NCBI GenBank assembly: GCA_002307275.1
Contig: DBTX01000013.1
Span: 1-46,335, forward strand
DNA length: 46,335 nt
Reading direction: 5' to 3'
Origin: Hungateiclostridiaceae bacterium UBA1305
GTDB lineage: Bacteria; Bacillota; Clostridia; Acetivibrionales; DTU013
Shown here: in pieces, positions 24,928 to 34,094 of the stretch
Layout: every line of letters begins with the position of its first letter
Numbering within the stretch: position 1 is the first letter of the stretch
Translations under genes and position numbers: made by a program
Notes under the pieces: model-generated
Databases searched by the model: none
Told to the model about the DNA's origin: nothing
What the model saw: only the letters and a program-made list of their open reading frames with translations

Positions 24928-26370
24928 ATGTTTAACTATAAGGTACAGCGATTGCTGAACAATTTGGACAAGGCCTATCAAGGGCCCATCATACCCATGA
25001 AGGAATGGGACACCAGGATTATTCCCAAAACCATCAAAGGGATATTAAAAAAGTATAATCTTCAAAATACGCTGGATATGGAAAACCCGATCAGCAGTAA
25101 TGATGAATTGGCGGATACTTTTTTCAGGGCAGGCTGGGAGCTTGCGCTTGAACTGGGGCTGTATTGTGAAGACACGGAACGTGTGATCAAGGTAACAGAA
25201 GAAGAAATTCTGGAATGCATGCGCGATTATCCATCCCAGTTGATTCTTGGAGAAGGGCAGGACCAGGTAGTCATGAAGCCCAGAAGGCCGGAAGATCCGC
25301 ACACGCCTTTGCTCGCAGCCTCGCTGGGTATCGTATGCTCTGAAGAGAACTATTTGCCGCTGGTTCAGGGTATCGTAAAATATAACAAACTGGTGGATGT
25401 TCTCCACGGACCTACGCTGGCAACGGTGTTCGGACGTGAGATTCGTTCAGGCACACCTTATGAAACATTAATGGGAAACTATGAATCCCATTTGAAGAAG
25501 GAAGCCCTGTGGAGGGCGGGCCGTCCCGGTATGGCCTGTACGGGAGTGGCAGGTGCGGTAACTGAATACGGACACCTGGGCGGAGCACCTGCTGTAGCAG
25601 GACAGGGAAATGTAACCATGTCCCTGTGTCCGGTGGAACTGAAATGTACCTTCTCCAACTTCCATCGTATCATTCAGGGGTTGAACTATGGACATAAATT
25701 AAGAATCGGCGGTTTTTCCTATATCGGCGGCTATGCAGGCTCTCCTGAAGGAGCTGCACTTGCCAATATTGCAACGGATTTACTGATTCCGACGATTTTG
25801 CAGGCCGATTATACAAGCTCTTATGTATATGATATCCATTTATTTGGGAATTGCGGACGCAAGGCATTATGGGCCAATAGTGTTGCGCATCAGGCAGTTA
25901 GCCGCAATACGGGTTTCATGAGGAACAAAATCGTGAATGAAACAGGCGGACCCTGCACAAAGATGTTTATGTATGAATCTGCCGTAGGACTTATGAACCA
26001 CTGCGTTTCCGGGGCATCCAAGACGACGCAGCCGCGTTCTGCCGGAGGACGCTACACGGATTATATCACGCCTATGGAAGCATGGTGGTGCGGGGATGTG
26101 TTCAAATCCTGCGCAGGGATGACCCGCAAAGAGGCAAACGAGATCGCAAATAAAATATTGCCGAAATATGAAGAAAAATTAATGGCTCCAGACAAAGGGC
26201 TTCCCGTGAACGAATGCTTTGATTTGAAAAATCAGGTGCCGCTTGAAAATTACCGTGAACTTTATACTGAAGTACGGGAGGAGCTAATTGATATTGGCAT
26301 GCCTCTGGACAAATGCTTCGGTGACTGGTATATGGGAAAAATGGAGCAAAGACACCGGCTTTTTGTTTAA
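24928..26370 (+). CDS. Pyrrolysine-free MtmB-family (monomethylamine methyltransferase-like) corrinoid methyltransferase 1
   Basis: Expected to cleave an N-methyl bond and methylate the adjacent corrinoid protein. The ATG at 24928 has AGGAGGG upstream. The 480-aa product aligns with archaeal MtmB along its length: EWDTRIIPKTIKGILKKYNL, FRAGWELALELGLYC.DTERVIKVTEEEI, GRPGM, IGGYAGSPEG, GGPCTKMFMYESA and TPMEAWWCGDV all have clear MtmB counterparts. MtmB has pyrrolysine 202 in GRPGMGV-Pyl-G; here the sequence is GRPGMACTG, with Thr205 at that place. The gene has no in-frame TAG, so no pyrrolysine is used. By analogy with pyrrolysine-free MttB homologues (MtgB demethylates glycine betaine), a different methylated substrate is likely. 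The purine cluster around it points to an N-methylated purine. Confidence 0.85.
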   Translation: MFNYKVQRLLNNLDKAYQGPIIPMKEWDTRIIPKTIKGILKKYNLQNTLDMENPISSNDELADTFFRAGWELALELGLYCEDTERVIKVTEEEILECMRDYPSQLILGEGQDQVVMKPRRPEDPHTPLLAASLGIVCSEENYLPLVQGIVKYNKLVDVLHGPTLATVFGREIRSGTPYETLMGNYESHLKKEALWRAGRPGMACTGVAGAVTEYGHLGGAPAVAGQGNVTMSLCPVELKCTFSNFHRIIQGLNYGHKLRIGGFSYIGGYAGSPEGAALANIATDLLIPTILQADYTSSYVYDIHLFGNCGRKALWANSVAHQAVSRNTGFMRNKIVNETGGPCTKMFMYESAVGLMNHCVSGASKTTQPRSAGGRYTDYITPMEAWWCGDVFKSCAGMTRKEANEIANKILPKYEEKLMAPDKGLPVNECFDLKNQVPLENYRELYTEVREELIDIGMPLDKCFGDWYMGKMEQRHRLFV

Positions 26371-26431
26371 GCAGTGGCTTCGCGCAAACGGAATACTTGT
26401 ACTCAGGCAGTGACTTCGCGAAAGCGAAACA
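26371..26431 (+). repeat. Imperfect 25-bp direct repeat between methyltransferase and deaminase genes
   Basis: Copies at 26371-26395 and 26407-26431 match at 20 of 25 positions (core GCAGTGRCTTCGCG). The second contains a TTCGC-GAAA-GCGAA hairpin with a GNRA tetraloop. It fills most of the 82-bp spacer before the next gene's ribosome-binding site. Confidence 0.6.
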
Positions 26432-26452
26432 CGCGGTAAGCGGAGGGTAAGC

Positions 26453-27823
26453 ATGAACAGAATCATTATCAAAAATGCTCAGGCGATCGTAACCTGCGAT
26501 AAAAGGGACAGGGTGCTGAGAAACGCCGACATCCTGATTGAAGAGAATAAAATCAGTGGAATTTCCGTGGGCATAACTGCCCCGGATGCGCTGATCATTG
26601 ACGGCTCCGGGAAATTCGTGTTTCCCGGGCTGATCAATACGCATCACCATCTGCTTCAGGCTTTCAGCAGAAATATCCCTTTAATACAGAATTCCGAATT
26701 GTTTGACTGGCTTTTATATCTTTACAAGGTCTGGATGAAGGTCAATCCGGATTACATCTATTATAGTTCCATGGTAGCAATGGGCGAATTTGTAAAGTTC
26801 GGCGGAACGACTATGTTCGATCAGCATTTTGCTTTTCCGAAGAGCTCTTCGAAGCATATCATAGACCGTCAGTTTGAAGCCGCAGAAAAATTGGGATTGC
26901 GGTTTCACGCCGGACGCAGCAGTTTTACAAGGGGTAAAGACAATGGAGGGCTGCCTCCGGAAGAATTGGTGGAAACCTGTGAGCAGACCCTGGAGGATTG
27001 TGAGAGGTTGATTGACAAATACCATGATGCAGGCGAATTTTCGATGCGGCAGGTGGTCGTTGCACCTTGTTCCCCTTTTTCCGTGGATTCGCAGGTCATG
27101 GTGGAATCGGCAAAACTGGCAAGAGCGAAAAAGGTAAGGCTTCATACCCATTTGTGTGAAACCCTGGATGAGGAGAACTATTGTCTTGAGGTGTATGGGA
27201 AGCGTCCGCTTGATTGGGCGGAAGAATGCGGATGGATGGGTGACGATGTCTGGTACGCGCATGGCATTCATTTCACCGATGAGGAAGTGAAACGGCTGGC
27301 CGTGACCAAAACCGGCGTAGCCCATTGTCCGGTATCGAATATGAAGCTTTCCTCCGGTATCTGCAAAGTGCCTTTGATGCTTGAACTGGGCGTACCGGTT
27401 GGCCTGGCGGTGGATGGGAATGGAAGCAACGATGACTCCAACCTGCTGGCGGATATCCGTGTCGCATTTTTGCTGCACAGACTGAATTCCAGCAGAAAGG
27501 CACCTTCGGGGTATGAGTGCCTGAAAATGGCTACGACAGGAAGTGCAGGACTCTTGGGCAGAAAGGACATAGGCAGCCTGGAAGCGGGAAAAGCGGCCGA
27601 TTTGTTCATGATTGACGTGGATCAGTTGGACTATGTAGGAGGACTGCTGGATCCGGCTGCATTTTTGGCAACGGTCGGTTACGGACGACCGGTGCATTTG
27701 ACAATGATAAATGGTAAAATAGTATATAAGGATGGCAGGCTTCAGGGAATCGATGAAGATAAAATAAAAGAAGAAGCCAGAAAACAGGTTGCCGGGGTAT
27801 ATGAAAATCTCCCTGTGGAATAG
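26453..27823 (+). CDS. Amidohydrolase, 8-oxoguanine deaminase / hydroxyatrazine hydrolase type
   Basis: Zinc-dependent aminohydrolase of the TrzN/AtzB/8-oxoguanine deaminase group, 456 aa, ATG preceded by GGAGGG. Metal and active-site motifs are all present: NTHHHLLQ, LHTHLCETLDEE (metal His and catalytic Glu), AHGIHF, HCPVSNMKLSSGIC and the aspartate in AVDGNGSND. The stretch VVVAPCSPFSVD and the spacing of motifs match characterised bacterial 8-oxoguanine deaminases closely. In those enzymes the purine 2-amino group is removed to give urate from 8-oxoguanine. It follows the MtmB gene, and its end overlaps the region of the next ribosome-binding site. It could act on 8-oxoguanine or on an 8-hydroxylated or methylated guanine made by the neighbouring hydroxylases. 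Confidence 0.88.
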   Translation: MNRIIIKNAQAIVTCDKRDRVLRNADILIEENKISGISVGITAPDALIIDGSGKFVFPGLINTHHHLLQAFSRNIPLIQNSELFDWLLYLYKVWMKVNPDYIYYSSMVAMGEFVKFGGTTMFDQHFAFPKSSSKHIIDRQFEAAEKLGLRFHAGRSSFTRGKDNGGLPPEELVETCEQTLEDCERLIDKYHDAGEFSMRQVVVAPCSPFSVDSQVMVESAKLARAKKVRLHTHLCETLDEENYCLEVYGKRPLDWAEECGWMGDDVWYAHGIHFTDEEVKRLAVTKTGVAHCPVSNMKLSSGICKVPLMLELGVPVGLAVDGNGSNDDSNLLADIRVAFLLHRLNSSRKAPSGYECLKMATTGSAGLLGRKDIGSLEAGKAADLFMIDVDQLDYVGGLLDPAAFLATVGYGRPVHLTMINGKIVYKDGRLQGIDEDKIKEEARKQVAGVYENLPVE

Positions 27824-27845
27824 GGGGACGAAAGGGGGAAGGACA

Positions 27846-29948
27846 TTGCATAAAATCGGAACTGCCGTAACGAAGAAGGATCACAATGAAAAGACTACGG
27901 GTGAAGCGATATACATTGCCGATCTGACATTTCCGGATATGCTGCATGCCAATGTTTTAAGGTCCCAATATGCACATGCGGACATCCTTGAAATCCAGTG
28001 CCCCAAATTGGATGAGGGATATGAAATCATAACCGGAAAGGATGCCGGCGGAGTAAATGGACTGAAAATCATCCAATGTGACCAGCCCCTCTTCGCCGAA
28101 AAGAGTACTAATTATATTGGAGAAGCAATCCTGATGGTCGTTGGACCCGATGAAAAGAAAGTGCAGAAAATCACAGACGATATCAAGGTTACTTATGCAG
28201 AGAAAACGCCATTGCTGGAGCTTGAACATGCAAAAGAATCGTTCTGTGAATATTTCCATGAAAAAGGCAGCGCAGATATTGAATTTGATAAGGCACACCA
28301 GATTTTTGAGGAAGTTTTCCATACGGGTTATCAGGAACAGGCCTATCTGGAAATGCAGGGTGCCATAGGATGTTTCGAGGATGGGAAAGTCACTGTTTAT
28401 GGATCCCTGCAATGCCCCTATTATGTAAAAACTGCTGTTGAGGTTGCAACCGGATTGCCTCCGGAAAAGGTGCAGATCATTCAGACAACCATCGGAGGCG
28501 CATTTGGAGGGAAAGAGGATTATCCGTCAATGATCTGCTGCATGGTGGCGATTGCGGCAATGAAGGTAAAAAAGCCCGTCCGCTTGATTCTGAACCGCAG
28601 GGAGGATATGGCCGTTACCCCCAAACGCCACCCGGGCATGATAAAATATAGAACTGCGGTCGATCGAAAAGGGAATATCCTTGCAGTGGATGTGGATATT
28701 CGTTTTAATGCAGGCGCCTATGACGGACTTTCTTCCGTCGTGATGCAGCGTGCTGTGATTGCTGCGGCAGGAGTATATAAAGTACCTGCCTTAAGGGTCA
28801 GGGGCCATGTGCTGAAGACGAACACCGTCCCAAATGGTGCATTTCGTGGGTTTGGCGCACCTCAACTGTTTTTTGGCATGGAAATGAATATGCTGCATAT
28901 CGCAAAAAAACTGGGCGTCGATCCTATTGATTACAAATCACGATATTGGGTTCACACAGGCGATCCGACTTCAACAAACGGCTGCTTTGTCCATGAGGTG
29001 AAGCTTGACGAAATGGTAGACAGGATTACCTCAATGAGTGATTTCCACACAAAATACAGGCTGTATGAAAATCAGACCGGAAGATTTCGAAGGGGAATCG
29101 GGCTTTCCTTGTTCCTTCACGGCTGCGGATATACCGGCTCCGGGGAACGTGACTTTGTCAAGGCGGTTGTAAGGCTGGCCAAGCATGAAGATGACCGCGT
29201 GGAAATCCTTGCCGCAAATACGGATATGGGTCAGGGTATAAAAACCACTTTCAGCAAGATTGTGGCAAATGTCCTGCAAATCCCACTGGAGGATGTCTTT
29301 TATAACAACCCTGATACGGACAGAGTACCAAATTCCGGGCCCACGGTAGCCTCCAGGACGTTGATGATTGTGGGTAAACTGCTGGAAAGAGCAGCTTCCA
29401 GATTGAAGGGACAGTGGAAAAAAGGGGAGGAACTGATTGTGGAAGAACACTATGTTCATCCCGACCTGATCCCATGGGATCTCGATACCTTTACAGGGGA
29501 TGCTTACCCGGCATATTCCTGGGGAGTCAATGTGGTGGAGGTTGAAGCGGATACCCTGCTTTTCACTACTGAAATAAAAGGAATATGGGGCATCTTTGAT
29601 ATTGGTACAGTCATCGACGAAAGCATCGTCAGAGGGCAGGCGGAAGGCGGTATGCTTCAGGGACTTGGCTATGCATCCATGGAAAGAATGGAAACCGGTG
29701 AGTCTGGCCGGATACTGCAAACCAGCCTGACGGATTATATTATTCCGACAGCAAAAGACACAGTCGCCTTTGAAATTGAATTTATAGACAACCCATATGA
29801 GAATGGTCCTTTTGGAGCAAAAGGTGTTGGTGAACTGACAATTCTGGGAACGGCACCGGCATATACGGCTTCCATAGAGCAGGCATTCAGCCGGGCAATC
29901 AGTCATATCCCCGTAAAGAATGAAATGTTGATGGATGGACTTCTATGA
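27846..29948 (+). CDS. xdhA: Molybdenum hydroxylase large subunit, canonical purine-type (XdhA-like)
   Basis: Catalytic molybdenum subunit of xanthine dehydrogenase. The start is probably TTG at 27846, with GGGGG 7 nt upstream; an ATG at 27789 lies inside the previous gene. The 700-aa product has GGAFGGKED with Glu224 at the position of bovine Glu802, VMQRAV with Arg302 at the position of Arg880, AFRGFG, MGQGIKT and GPFGAKGVGE with the catalytic Glu. Both purine-orienting residues are therefore retained, in contrast to the large subunit at 14141. It should oxidise xanthine or hypoxanthine, using the iron-sulfur and FAD subunits encoded at 21471-22782. It overlaps the next gene by 4 nt (ATGA). 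Confidence 0.9.
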   Translation: MHKIGTAVTKKDHNEKTTGEAIYIADLTFPDMLHANVLRSQYAHADILEIQCPKLDEGYEIITGKDAGGVNGLKIIQCDQPLFAEKSTNYIGEAILMVVGPDEKKVQKITDDIKVTYAEKTPLLELEHAKESFCEYFHEKGSADIEFDKAHQIFEEVFHTGYQEQAYLEMQGAIGCFEDGKVTVYGSLQCPYYVKTAVEVATGLPPEKVQIIQTTIGGAFGGKEDYPSMICCMVAIAAMKVKKPVRLILNRREDMAVTPKRHPGMIKYRTAVDRKGNILAVDVDIRFNAGAYDGLSSVVMQRAVIAAAGVYKVPALRVRGHVLKTNTVPNGAFRGFGAPQLFFGMEMNMLHIAKKLGVDPIDYKSRYWVHTGDPTSTNGCFVHEVKLDEMVDRITSMSDFHTKYRLYENQTGRFRRGIGLSLFLHGCGYTGSGERDFVKAVVRLAKHEDDRVEILAANTDMGQGIKTTFSKIVANVLQIPLEDVFYNNPDTDRVPNSGPTVASRTLMIVGKLLERAASRLKGQWKKGEELIVEEHYVHPDLIPWDLDTFTGDAYPAYSWGVNVVEVEADTLLFTTEIKGIWGIFDIGTVIDESIVRGQAEGGMLQGLGYASMERMETGESGRILQTSLTDYIIPTAKDTVAFEIEFIDNPYENGPFGAKGVGELTILGTAPAYTASIEQAFSRAISHIPVKNEMLMDGLL

Positions 29949-31333
29949 AATATTTGATTGGGAATGCGACTGTCGTTACAGTCGATCAGGAAAGAAGAAT
30001 CATCACGGAAGGCGCAGTAGCAACGGAAAATGACAGGATTGTCGATATCGGGAAAACAGAGGCGCTGAAAAGCAGGTATCCCGATTTTGAATTTATCGAT
30101 GCCGGTCATCATATCATCATGCCCGGGCTGGTCAATGCCCATGTTCATCTTACTCAGGCACTGATCAAAGGCTGCGCGGATGATGTAGAGCTGATGGATT
30201 TTCTTCAGTTCAGGGTATGGAAACTGATGGGGAATTATTCGCCACAGGAAGCAGCAATAAGTACGGAGCTCTGTGCTTTGGAAATGATCAAAAGCGGGAC
30301 GACAACATTTGCGGAGACTTTACTTGCCAGGCATTACGGATTGGATGAGCTCACGCGGATCATCATTGCTTCCGGCATGCGGGGTATTTTGGCCAAATCA
30401 GTCATGGATCTGCCATCCTATGCTTCCAGAGACAATATCATGGACCCGGGAATGATTGAAGAGGGAGAGGAATGCTTAAGAATTGCCGGGGAATGGAAGG
30501 ACAAATCCGAAAACGCAGGGGACGGAAGGATACAAATCTGGCTTGGTCCCAGGCCTGTAGGCTCCATTACGGAGAAGATGCTTGGAAAAGTCGCGGAAAT
30601 GGCGAGAAGGAAAGAGATGGGGATTGCCATCCATTTTTGTGAAGTAAGGGAAGATGTGAATCTGATCCGGAAAACCTATAATATGGAGCCGGGCGAATTT
30701 ATGGAGAAGGTCGGCATTCTTACCGGGAGAACACTGCTTGCCCATGCCATTTGGCTTTCACAGGACGATATGAACCGCATCGGAAAGAACAAATCAACCG
30801 TAGTACATTGCCCCGCCAGTAACGCAAAGCTTGCAAGCGGAATCTGTCCGGTTCCCGAACTGCTTCAAAGCGGTGTCAATGTTGCACTGGGTACGGATGC
30901 AGGTACCTGTGACAACGGCTATGATATGTTCGACGCGATGAAGCTGGCTGCAATCATGAATAAGGCCAGGACATTATCACCTGTGGCGGTGCCTGCCGAA
31001 ACCTGTGTTGAGATGGCTACCATCAACGGTGCCAAAGCTTTGGGGATGGAAAAGGAAATTGGGTCGCTCGAGATCGGGAAAAAAGCGGACCTGATTTTGA
31101 TCAATTGCAATAATGCACGTATAGCACCCAACATCAACCCAATATCGTCTATCGTTTACTCCGTGAACGGTTCTGATGTGGATAATGTTATGATTGATGG
31201 GCAATGGATCGTAAGAAAAAACATTATAACAACAATGGATGAGGAAAAGATCATTCACAATGCCAGAAAAGCAATATATAATATATTAGCCAGGACAAGT
31301 GTGTCAAACAAACCCGGGTGGCCGGTATTTTAA
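29945..31333 (+). CDS. Amidohydrolase of the MtaD/SAH deaminase-like group
   Basis: A 462-aa zinc aminohydrolase that begins inside the stop codon of the upstream xanthine dehydrogenase gene (ATGA overlap), so translation is coupled. Motifs: PGLVNAHVHLTQAL (HxH metal site), IAIHFCEVRED, LLAHAIWLS, HCPASNAKLASGICP and ALGTDAGTCDNG. It belongs to the adenosine/methylthioadenosine/SAH and guanine-type deaminase superfamily (COG0402). The exact substrate cannot be read from sequence; deamination of an adenine-type compound would complement the guanine deaminase encoded next. It is more distant from the 8-oxoguanine deaminase type at 26453. Confidence 0.82.
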   Translation: MKYLIGNATVVTVDQERRIITEGAVATENDRIVDIGKTEALKSRYPDFEFIDAGHHIIMPGLVNAHVHLTQALIKGCADDVELMDFLQFRVWKLMGNYSPQEAAISTELCALEMIKSGTTTFAETLLARHYGLDELTRIIIASGMRGILAKSVMDLPSYASRDNIMDPGMIEEGEECLRIAGEWKDKSENAGDGRIQIWLGPRPVGSITEKMLGKVAEMARRKEMGIAIHFCEVREDVNLIRKTYNMEPGEFMEKVGILTGRTLLAHAIWLSQDDMNRIGKNKSTVVHCPASNAKLASGICPVPELLQSGVNVALGTDAGTCDNGYDMFDAMKLAAIMNKARTLSPVAVPAETCVEMATINGAKALGMEKEIGSLEIGKKADLILINCNNARIAPNINPISSIVYSVNGSDVDNVMIDGQWIVRKNIITTMDEEKIIHNARKAIYNILARTSVSNKPGWPVF

Positions 31334-31352
31334 CACATGAAATTGAGGTATT

Positions 31353-32630
31353 ATGAAAGAAAAGATTTTTGCACTGAAGGGCTGTATCTGTTATAGCAAA
31401 AATATGCGGGAGCTTGTCACGATCCGGGATGGCTATGTAATCTGCGAAGACGGGAAAAGCCTCGGCGCATACAAAAACATACCCTCGGTCTATGAGGGGA
31501 TAGAGATCAGGGACTTCAACAATTCTCTGATCACACCCGGCATGGTTGATTTGCATACACATGCGCCCCAGTTTGTATTCCGTGCGGTGGGACTTGATTT
31601 CGAGCTGCTCGAGTGGCTTGAAGTAAACGCTTTTCCGCAGGAGGCAAAATACAGGGATTTGGATTATGCGAAAGAAGCGTATGGGTTATTTGTAAAGGAT
31701 GTTGTCAATGGACCGAATACAAGGGTCAACATGTTTGCCACCCTGCATGTTGACGCGGCGTTAGTCCTGATGGATTTATTCGAAAAATCGGGACTTGTGG
31801 CCAATGTCGGCAAAGTGAACATGGACAGGAATTCACCGGAATATTTGTGTGAAAAGAGTGCACAGGCTGCTGCCGGCGATACGGTATCATGGATTGAAAG
31901 GACGAAGGGAAAATACAGAAATGTAGCTCCAATTATTACACCCCGTTTTATTCCTTCATGTTCCGATGAATTAATGAGAAGCCTGTCGGAGATTCAGAAA
32001 AAATATGGAGTCCCTATGCAATCGCATTTGTCCGAAAACCTTGCGGAAATGGAATGGGTGAAAAAGTTGCATCCAGACAGTACATGCTATGGTGATGTCT
32101 ATGACAAATATGGATTATTTGGAGCCGGTTGCAGGACGGTTATGGCGCACTGTGTCCACAGCCCTGATATAGAACTGGAGTTAATGAAAAGAAATGGCGT
32201 TTTTATGGCTCACTGTGCACAGTCTAACTCCAATCTGTCTTCCGGAATAGCCCCGATCCGAAAGTACATTGATATGAGATTAAACATTGGCTTGGGCAGT
32301 GATGTTGCCGGAGGATTTACAACATCCATTTTTCGGGCGATTGCAGATACTATCCAAATGTCAAAAATGTACTGGCGCTTGATTGATACGTCGATGAAAC
32401 CGGTAACGCTGGAAGAAGCCTTTTATATGGCAACGATCGGTGGAGGAGCGTTTTTTGGCAAAGTGGGAAGCTTTGAAAAGGGCTATGAATTTGACGCTGT
32501 TGTAACAGATGATTCCGAGTACCATAAAATCATTGATTTAACGATAAAGGAACGGCTGGAGAGGGCAATATATTTATCTGCCCATTCACATATTTCGGCA
32601 AAATATGTAAGGGGGTATAAAGTAAAATAG
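31353..32630 (+). CDS. guaD: Guanine deaminase
   Basis: Converts guanine to xanthine, the substrate of the neighbouring dehydrogenases. The 425-aa protein has the guanine deaminase signature PGMVDLHTHAPQF with FRAVGLDFELLEWL, VAPIITPRFIPSCS, MQSHLSENLAEMEWV, VMAHCVHSPDIE, MAHCAQSNSNLSSGIAPIR and GLGSDVAGG, which together provide the HxH, His, His and Asp metal ligands plus the catalytic Glu. Length (about 430 aa) is normal for bacterial GuaD. Its TAG stop overlaps the GTG start of the TetR regulator by one base. Confidence 0.93.
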   Translation: MKEKIFALKGCICYSKNMRELVTIRDGYVICEDGKSLGAYKNIPSVYEGIEIRDFNNSLITPGMVDLHTHAPQFVFRAVGLDFELLEWLEVNAFPQEAKYRDLDYAKEAYGLFVKDVVNGPNTRVNMFATLHVDAALVLMDLFEKSGLVANVGKVNMDRNSPEYLCEKSAQAAAGDTVSWIERTKGKYRNVAPIITPRFIPSCSDELMRSLSEIQKKYGVPMQSHLSENLAEMEWVKKLHPDSTCYGDVYDKYGLFGAGCRTVMAHCVHSPDIELELMKRNGVFMAHCAQSNSNLSSGIAPIRKYIDMRLNIGLGSDVAGGFTTSIFRAIADTIQMSKMYWRLIDTSMKPVTLEEAFYMATIGGGAFFGKVGSFEKGYEFDAVVTDDSEYHKIIDLTIKERLERAIYLSAHSHISAKYVRGYKVK

Positions 32631-33241
32631 TGGGTTATAATAAAAGTGACAGACTTCAGGTAAAAGAGAATAATATCGAAGAGAAGTTTTTGGAGGCCGC
32701 CCTGAAGGTGGTTAGTACAAAAACCATCAGCGGTACCAGGATGCAGTTGATTGCAGATGTGGCAGGCATGCCTAAATCGAATCTGCACTATTATTTTAAA
32801 ACGAAAAATAATCTGATGCTGGCACTGCACAGAAAAGTGATGCAGCACTTTATTGATGAAAGAAGGGAAGATCTTCCAAATTGTAAAGGCGAACTGAAAG
32901 ATCATATCGCAATGTTTTTCAAGCAAAAATTGGATGTGATTTTGTTTGAACCGGAATTGGATTTTGTTGAGATTGACTTTTGGCTTCAGGCAAACATTGA
33001 CCAGGAATATAAAAAAAATATGAGTGAAGCATTTTTGATGTGGAGACAGGAAATCAAAGATATGATGGAGAAATATGCTCCTGATCTGTCGAATCAGAAG
33101 AAAATACAGCTGCCATATATAGTCATCTCGCTGCTGGAAGGCGCGACTTTACAATATCACCTGGATAGTACGCATTTTGATGTCGGAACCTATATGGACT
33201 TTTGTGTGGATTTGATGTACAAACAACTGCTTAGCGATTGA
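32630..33241 (+). CDS. TetR-family transcriptional regulator of the purine locus
   Basis: A 203-aa repressor-type protein, GTG start overlapping the guaD stop. The N-terminal helix-turn-helix is complete (ISGTRMQLIADVAGMPKSNL followed by HYYFKTKNNLMLAL). The C-terminal ligand-binding domain is of the RutR-like type (YcdC family), whose E. coli member responds to uracil and influences pyrimidine and purine catabolism genes. The palindromes at 14070-14083 and 33300-33315 are the likely binding sites, giving autoregulatory control of the whole locus. The inducer is plausibly a purine or methylated purine; this is inference. Confidence 0.88.
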   Translation: MGYNKSDRLQVKENNIEEKFLEAALKVVSTKTISGTRMQLIADVAGMPKSNLHYYFKTKNNLMLALHRKVMQHFIDERREDLPNCKGELKDHIAMFFKQKLDVILFEPELDFVEIDFWLQANIDQEYKKNMSEAFLMWRQEIKDMMEKYAPDLSNQKKIQLPYIVISLLEGATLQYHLDSTHFDVGTYMDFCVDLMYKQLLSD

Positions 33242-33261
33242 ATGATGTATGTAAATATGGA

Positions 33262-33282
33262 TACCGTCTTTTATAGGCGGTA
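33262..33282 (+). terminator. Weak hairpin after the TetR gene
   Basis: TACCGTC pairs with GGCGGTA (one G-U) around a TTTTATA loop, 21 bases after the tetR stop. There is no proper T-tract. It overlaps a TAATAT (33281-33286) that could be a -10 element for the second corrinoid/MtmB module, though no good -35 is seen. Confidence 0.35.
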
Positions 33283-33299
33283 ATATACAAATAAGCTGA

Positions 33300-33315
33300 C
33301 TGACTGGTTAGTCAG
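33300..33315. promoter_or_regulatory. Putative TetR-type operator, copy 2 (CTGACT-GGTT-AGTCAG)
   Basis: A palindrome with perfect 6-bp arms and a 4-bp centre, directly before the ribosome-binding site of the second corrinoid gene and 59 bp after the tetR stop. It matches copy 1 at 14070-14083 in arms and spacing (shared pattern TGACTGNTTAGTCAG). An extra GACT at 33298-33301 extends the left side as a tandem half-site. Confidence 0.65.
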
Positions 33316-33333
33316 ATGGAGAGGATGGTTAAT

Positions 33334-34005
33334 ATGAGCAGTATATTACATGAAATTGAAGAAGCAATTTACAACGGCGAGGACGAAGTCGTCGGGGATT
33401 TGGTGCAGAAAGCATTGGATTCCGGAATTGCCCCGGAAGAAATCATAGCCAAAGGAGGCGTGGCCGGCCTGGACAGGTTGGGAGAGGACTTTAACAATTT
33501 GGAAGTGTTTCTGCCGGAATTGATGATTGGCGGAGACTGCATGAAATTACTGATTGAAAAAGTCAAACCCTATCTGAGTGCTGAGGAAGATGCATATATC
33601 GGAAAGGTAGTCATCGGATGCGCGAAGGGAGATCTGCACGATATAGGGAAAAGCCTGGTAGCGACCCAACTGGCTGTACACGGCTTTGAAGTAATCGACC
33701 TTGGCGTTGATGTGCATACCAACAGGTTTATTGATACCGCGGAAAAGGAAAATGCGGATATAATAGCTGTTTCCGCCCTGTTGACAACATCACAGTACTA
33801 TATGGAAGAACTGATCAAAAGGCTTACCGAGGAAGGCATAAGGGATAAGTACCGGATCGCTGTCGGCGGAGGCCCGATCAGTGCGGAATATGCAAAGAAA
33901 ATCGGCGCCGACGGATATTCACGCACGGCAAGCATGGCTGTGCCAATGGCCAAAAGGCTCATGAAGATTGAACCGACAAAAGAGCTTGTTGTGGAACAGG
34001 ACTAG
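33334..34005 (+). CDS. Corrinoid methyl carrier protein paired with MtmB-family methyltransferase 2
   Basis: A 223-aa corrinoid protein. ATG 33334 has GGAGAGGA upstream; the ATG at 33316 abuts the operator and lacks a site. The helical cap (GDLVQKALDSGIAPEE, FLPELMIGGDCM) is followed by DLHDIG (His102), SALLTTS and VGGGPIS. It is clearly homologous to the carrier at 24199 and occupies the same position just upstream of an MtmB homologue, showing that the two-gene module is duplicated in the locus and placed under its own operator. Confidence 0.92.
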   Translation: MSSILHEIEEAIYNGEDEVVGDLVQKALDSGIAPEEIIAKGGVAGLDRLGEDFNNLEVFLPELMIGGDCMKLLIEKVKPYLSAEEDAYIGKVVIGCAKGDLHDIGKSLVATQLAVHGFEVIDLGVDVHTNRFIDTAEKENADIIAVSALLTTSQYYMEELIKRLTEEGIRDKYRIAVGGGPISAEYAKKIGADGYSRTASMAVPMAKRLMKIEPTKELVVEQD

Positions 34006-34038
34006 AAAAATTTGAGATTTCGTGATTGGAAAACATAG

Positions 34039-34078
34039 TAGTCCAGGTAGTTGAAGTATATAATTTTAATATGGACTA
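34039..34078 (+). other. Short inverted repeat in the corrinoid/MtmB 2 spacer
   Basis: TAGTCCA (34039-34045) and TGGACTA (34072-34078) are perfect complements separated by 26 nt of AT-rich sequence, just before AGGAGG of the next gene. This could form a stem that influences translation of the methyltransferase. Confidence 0.35.
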
Positions 34079-34094
34079 ACAGGAGGATAGAACG

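Noticed and set aside
26714..27697. 327-aa minus-strand open frame
   Set aside because: Lies wholly opposite the 8-oxoguanine deaminase-type gene, with Cys/His/Gln-rich composition typical of antisense frames.
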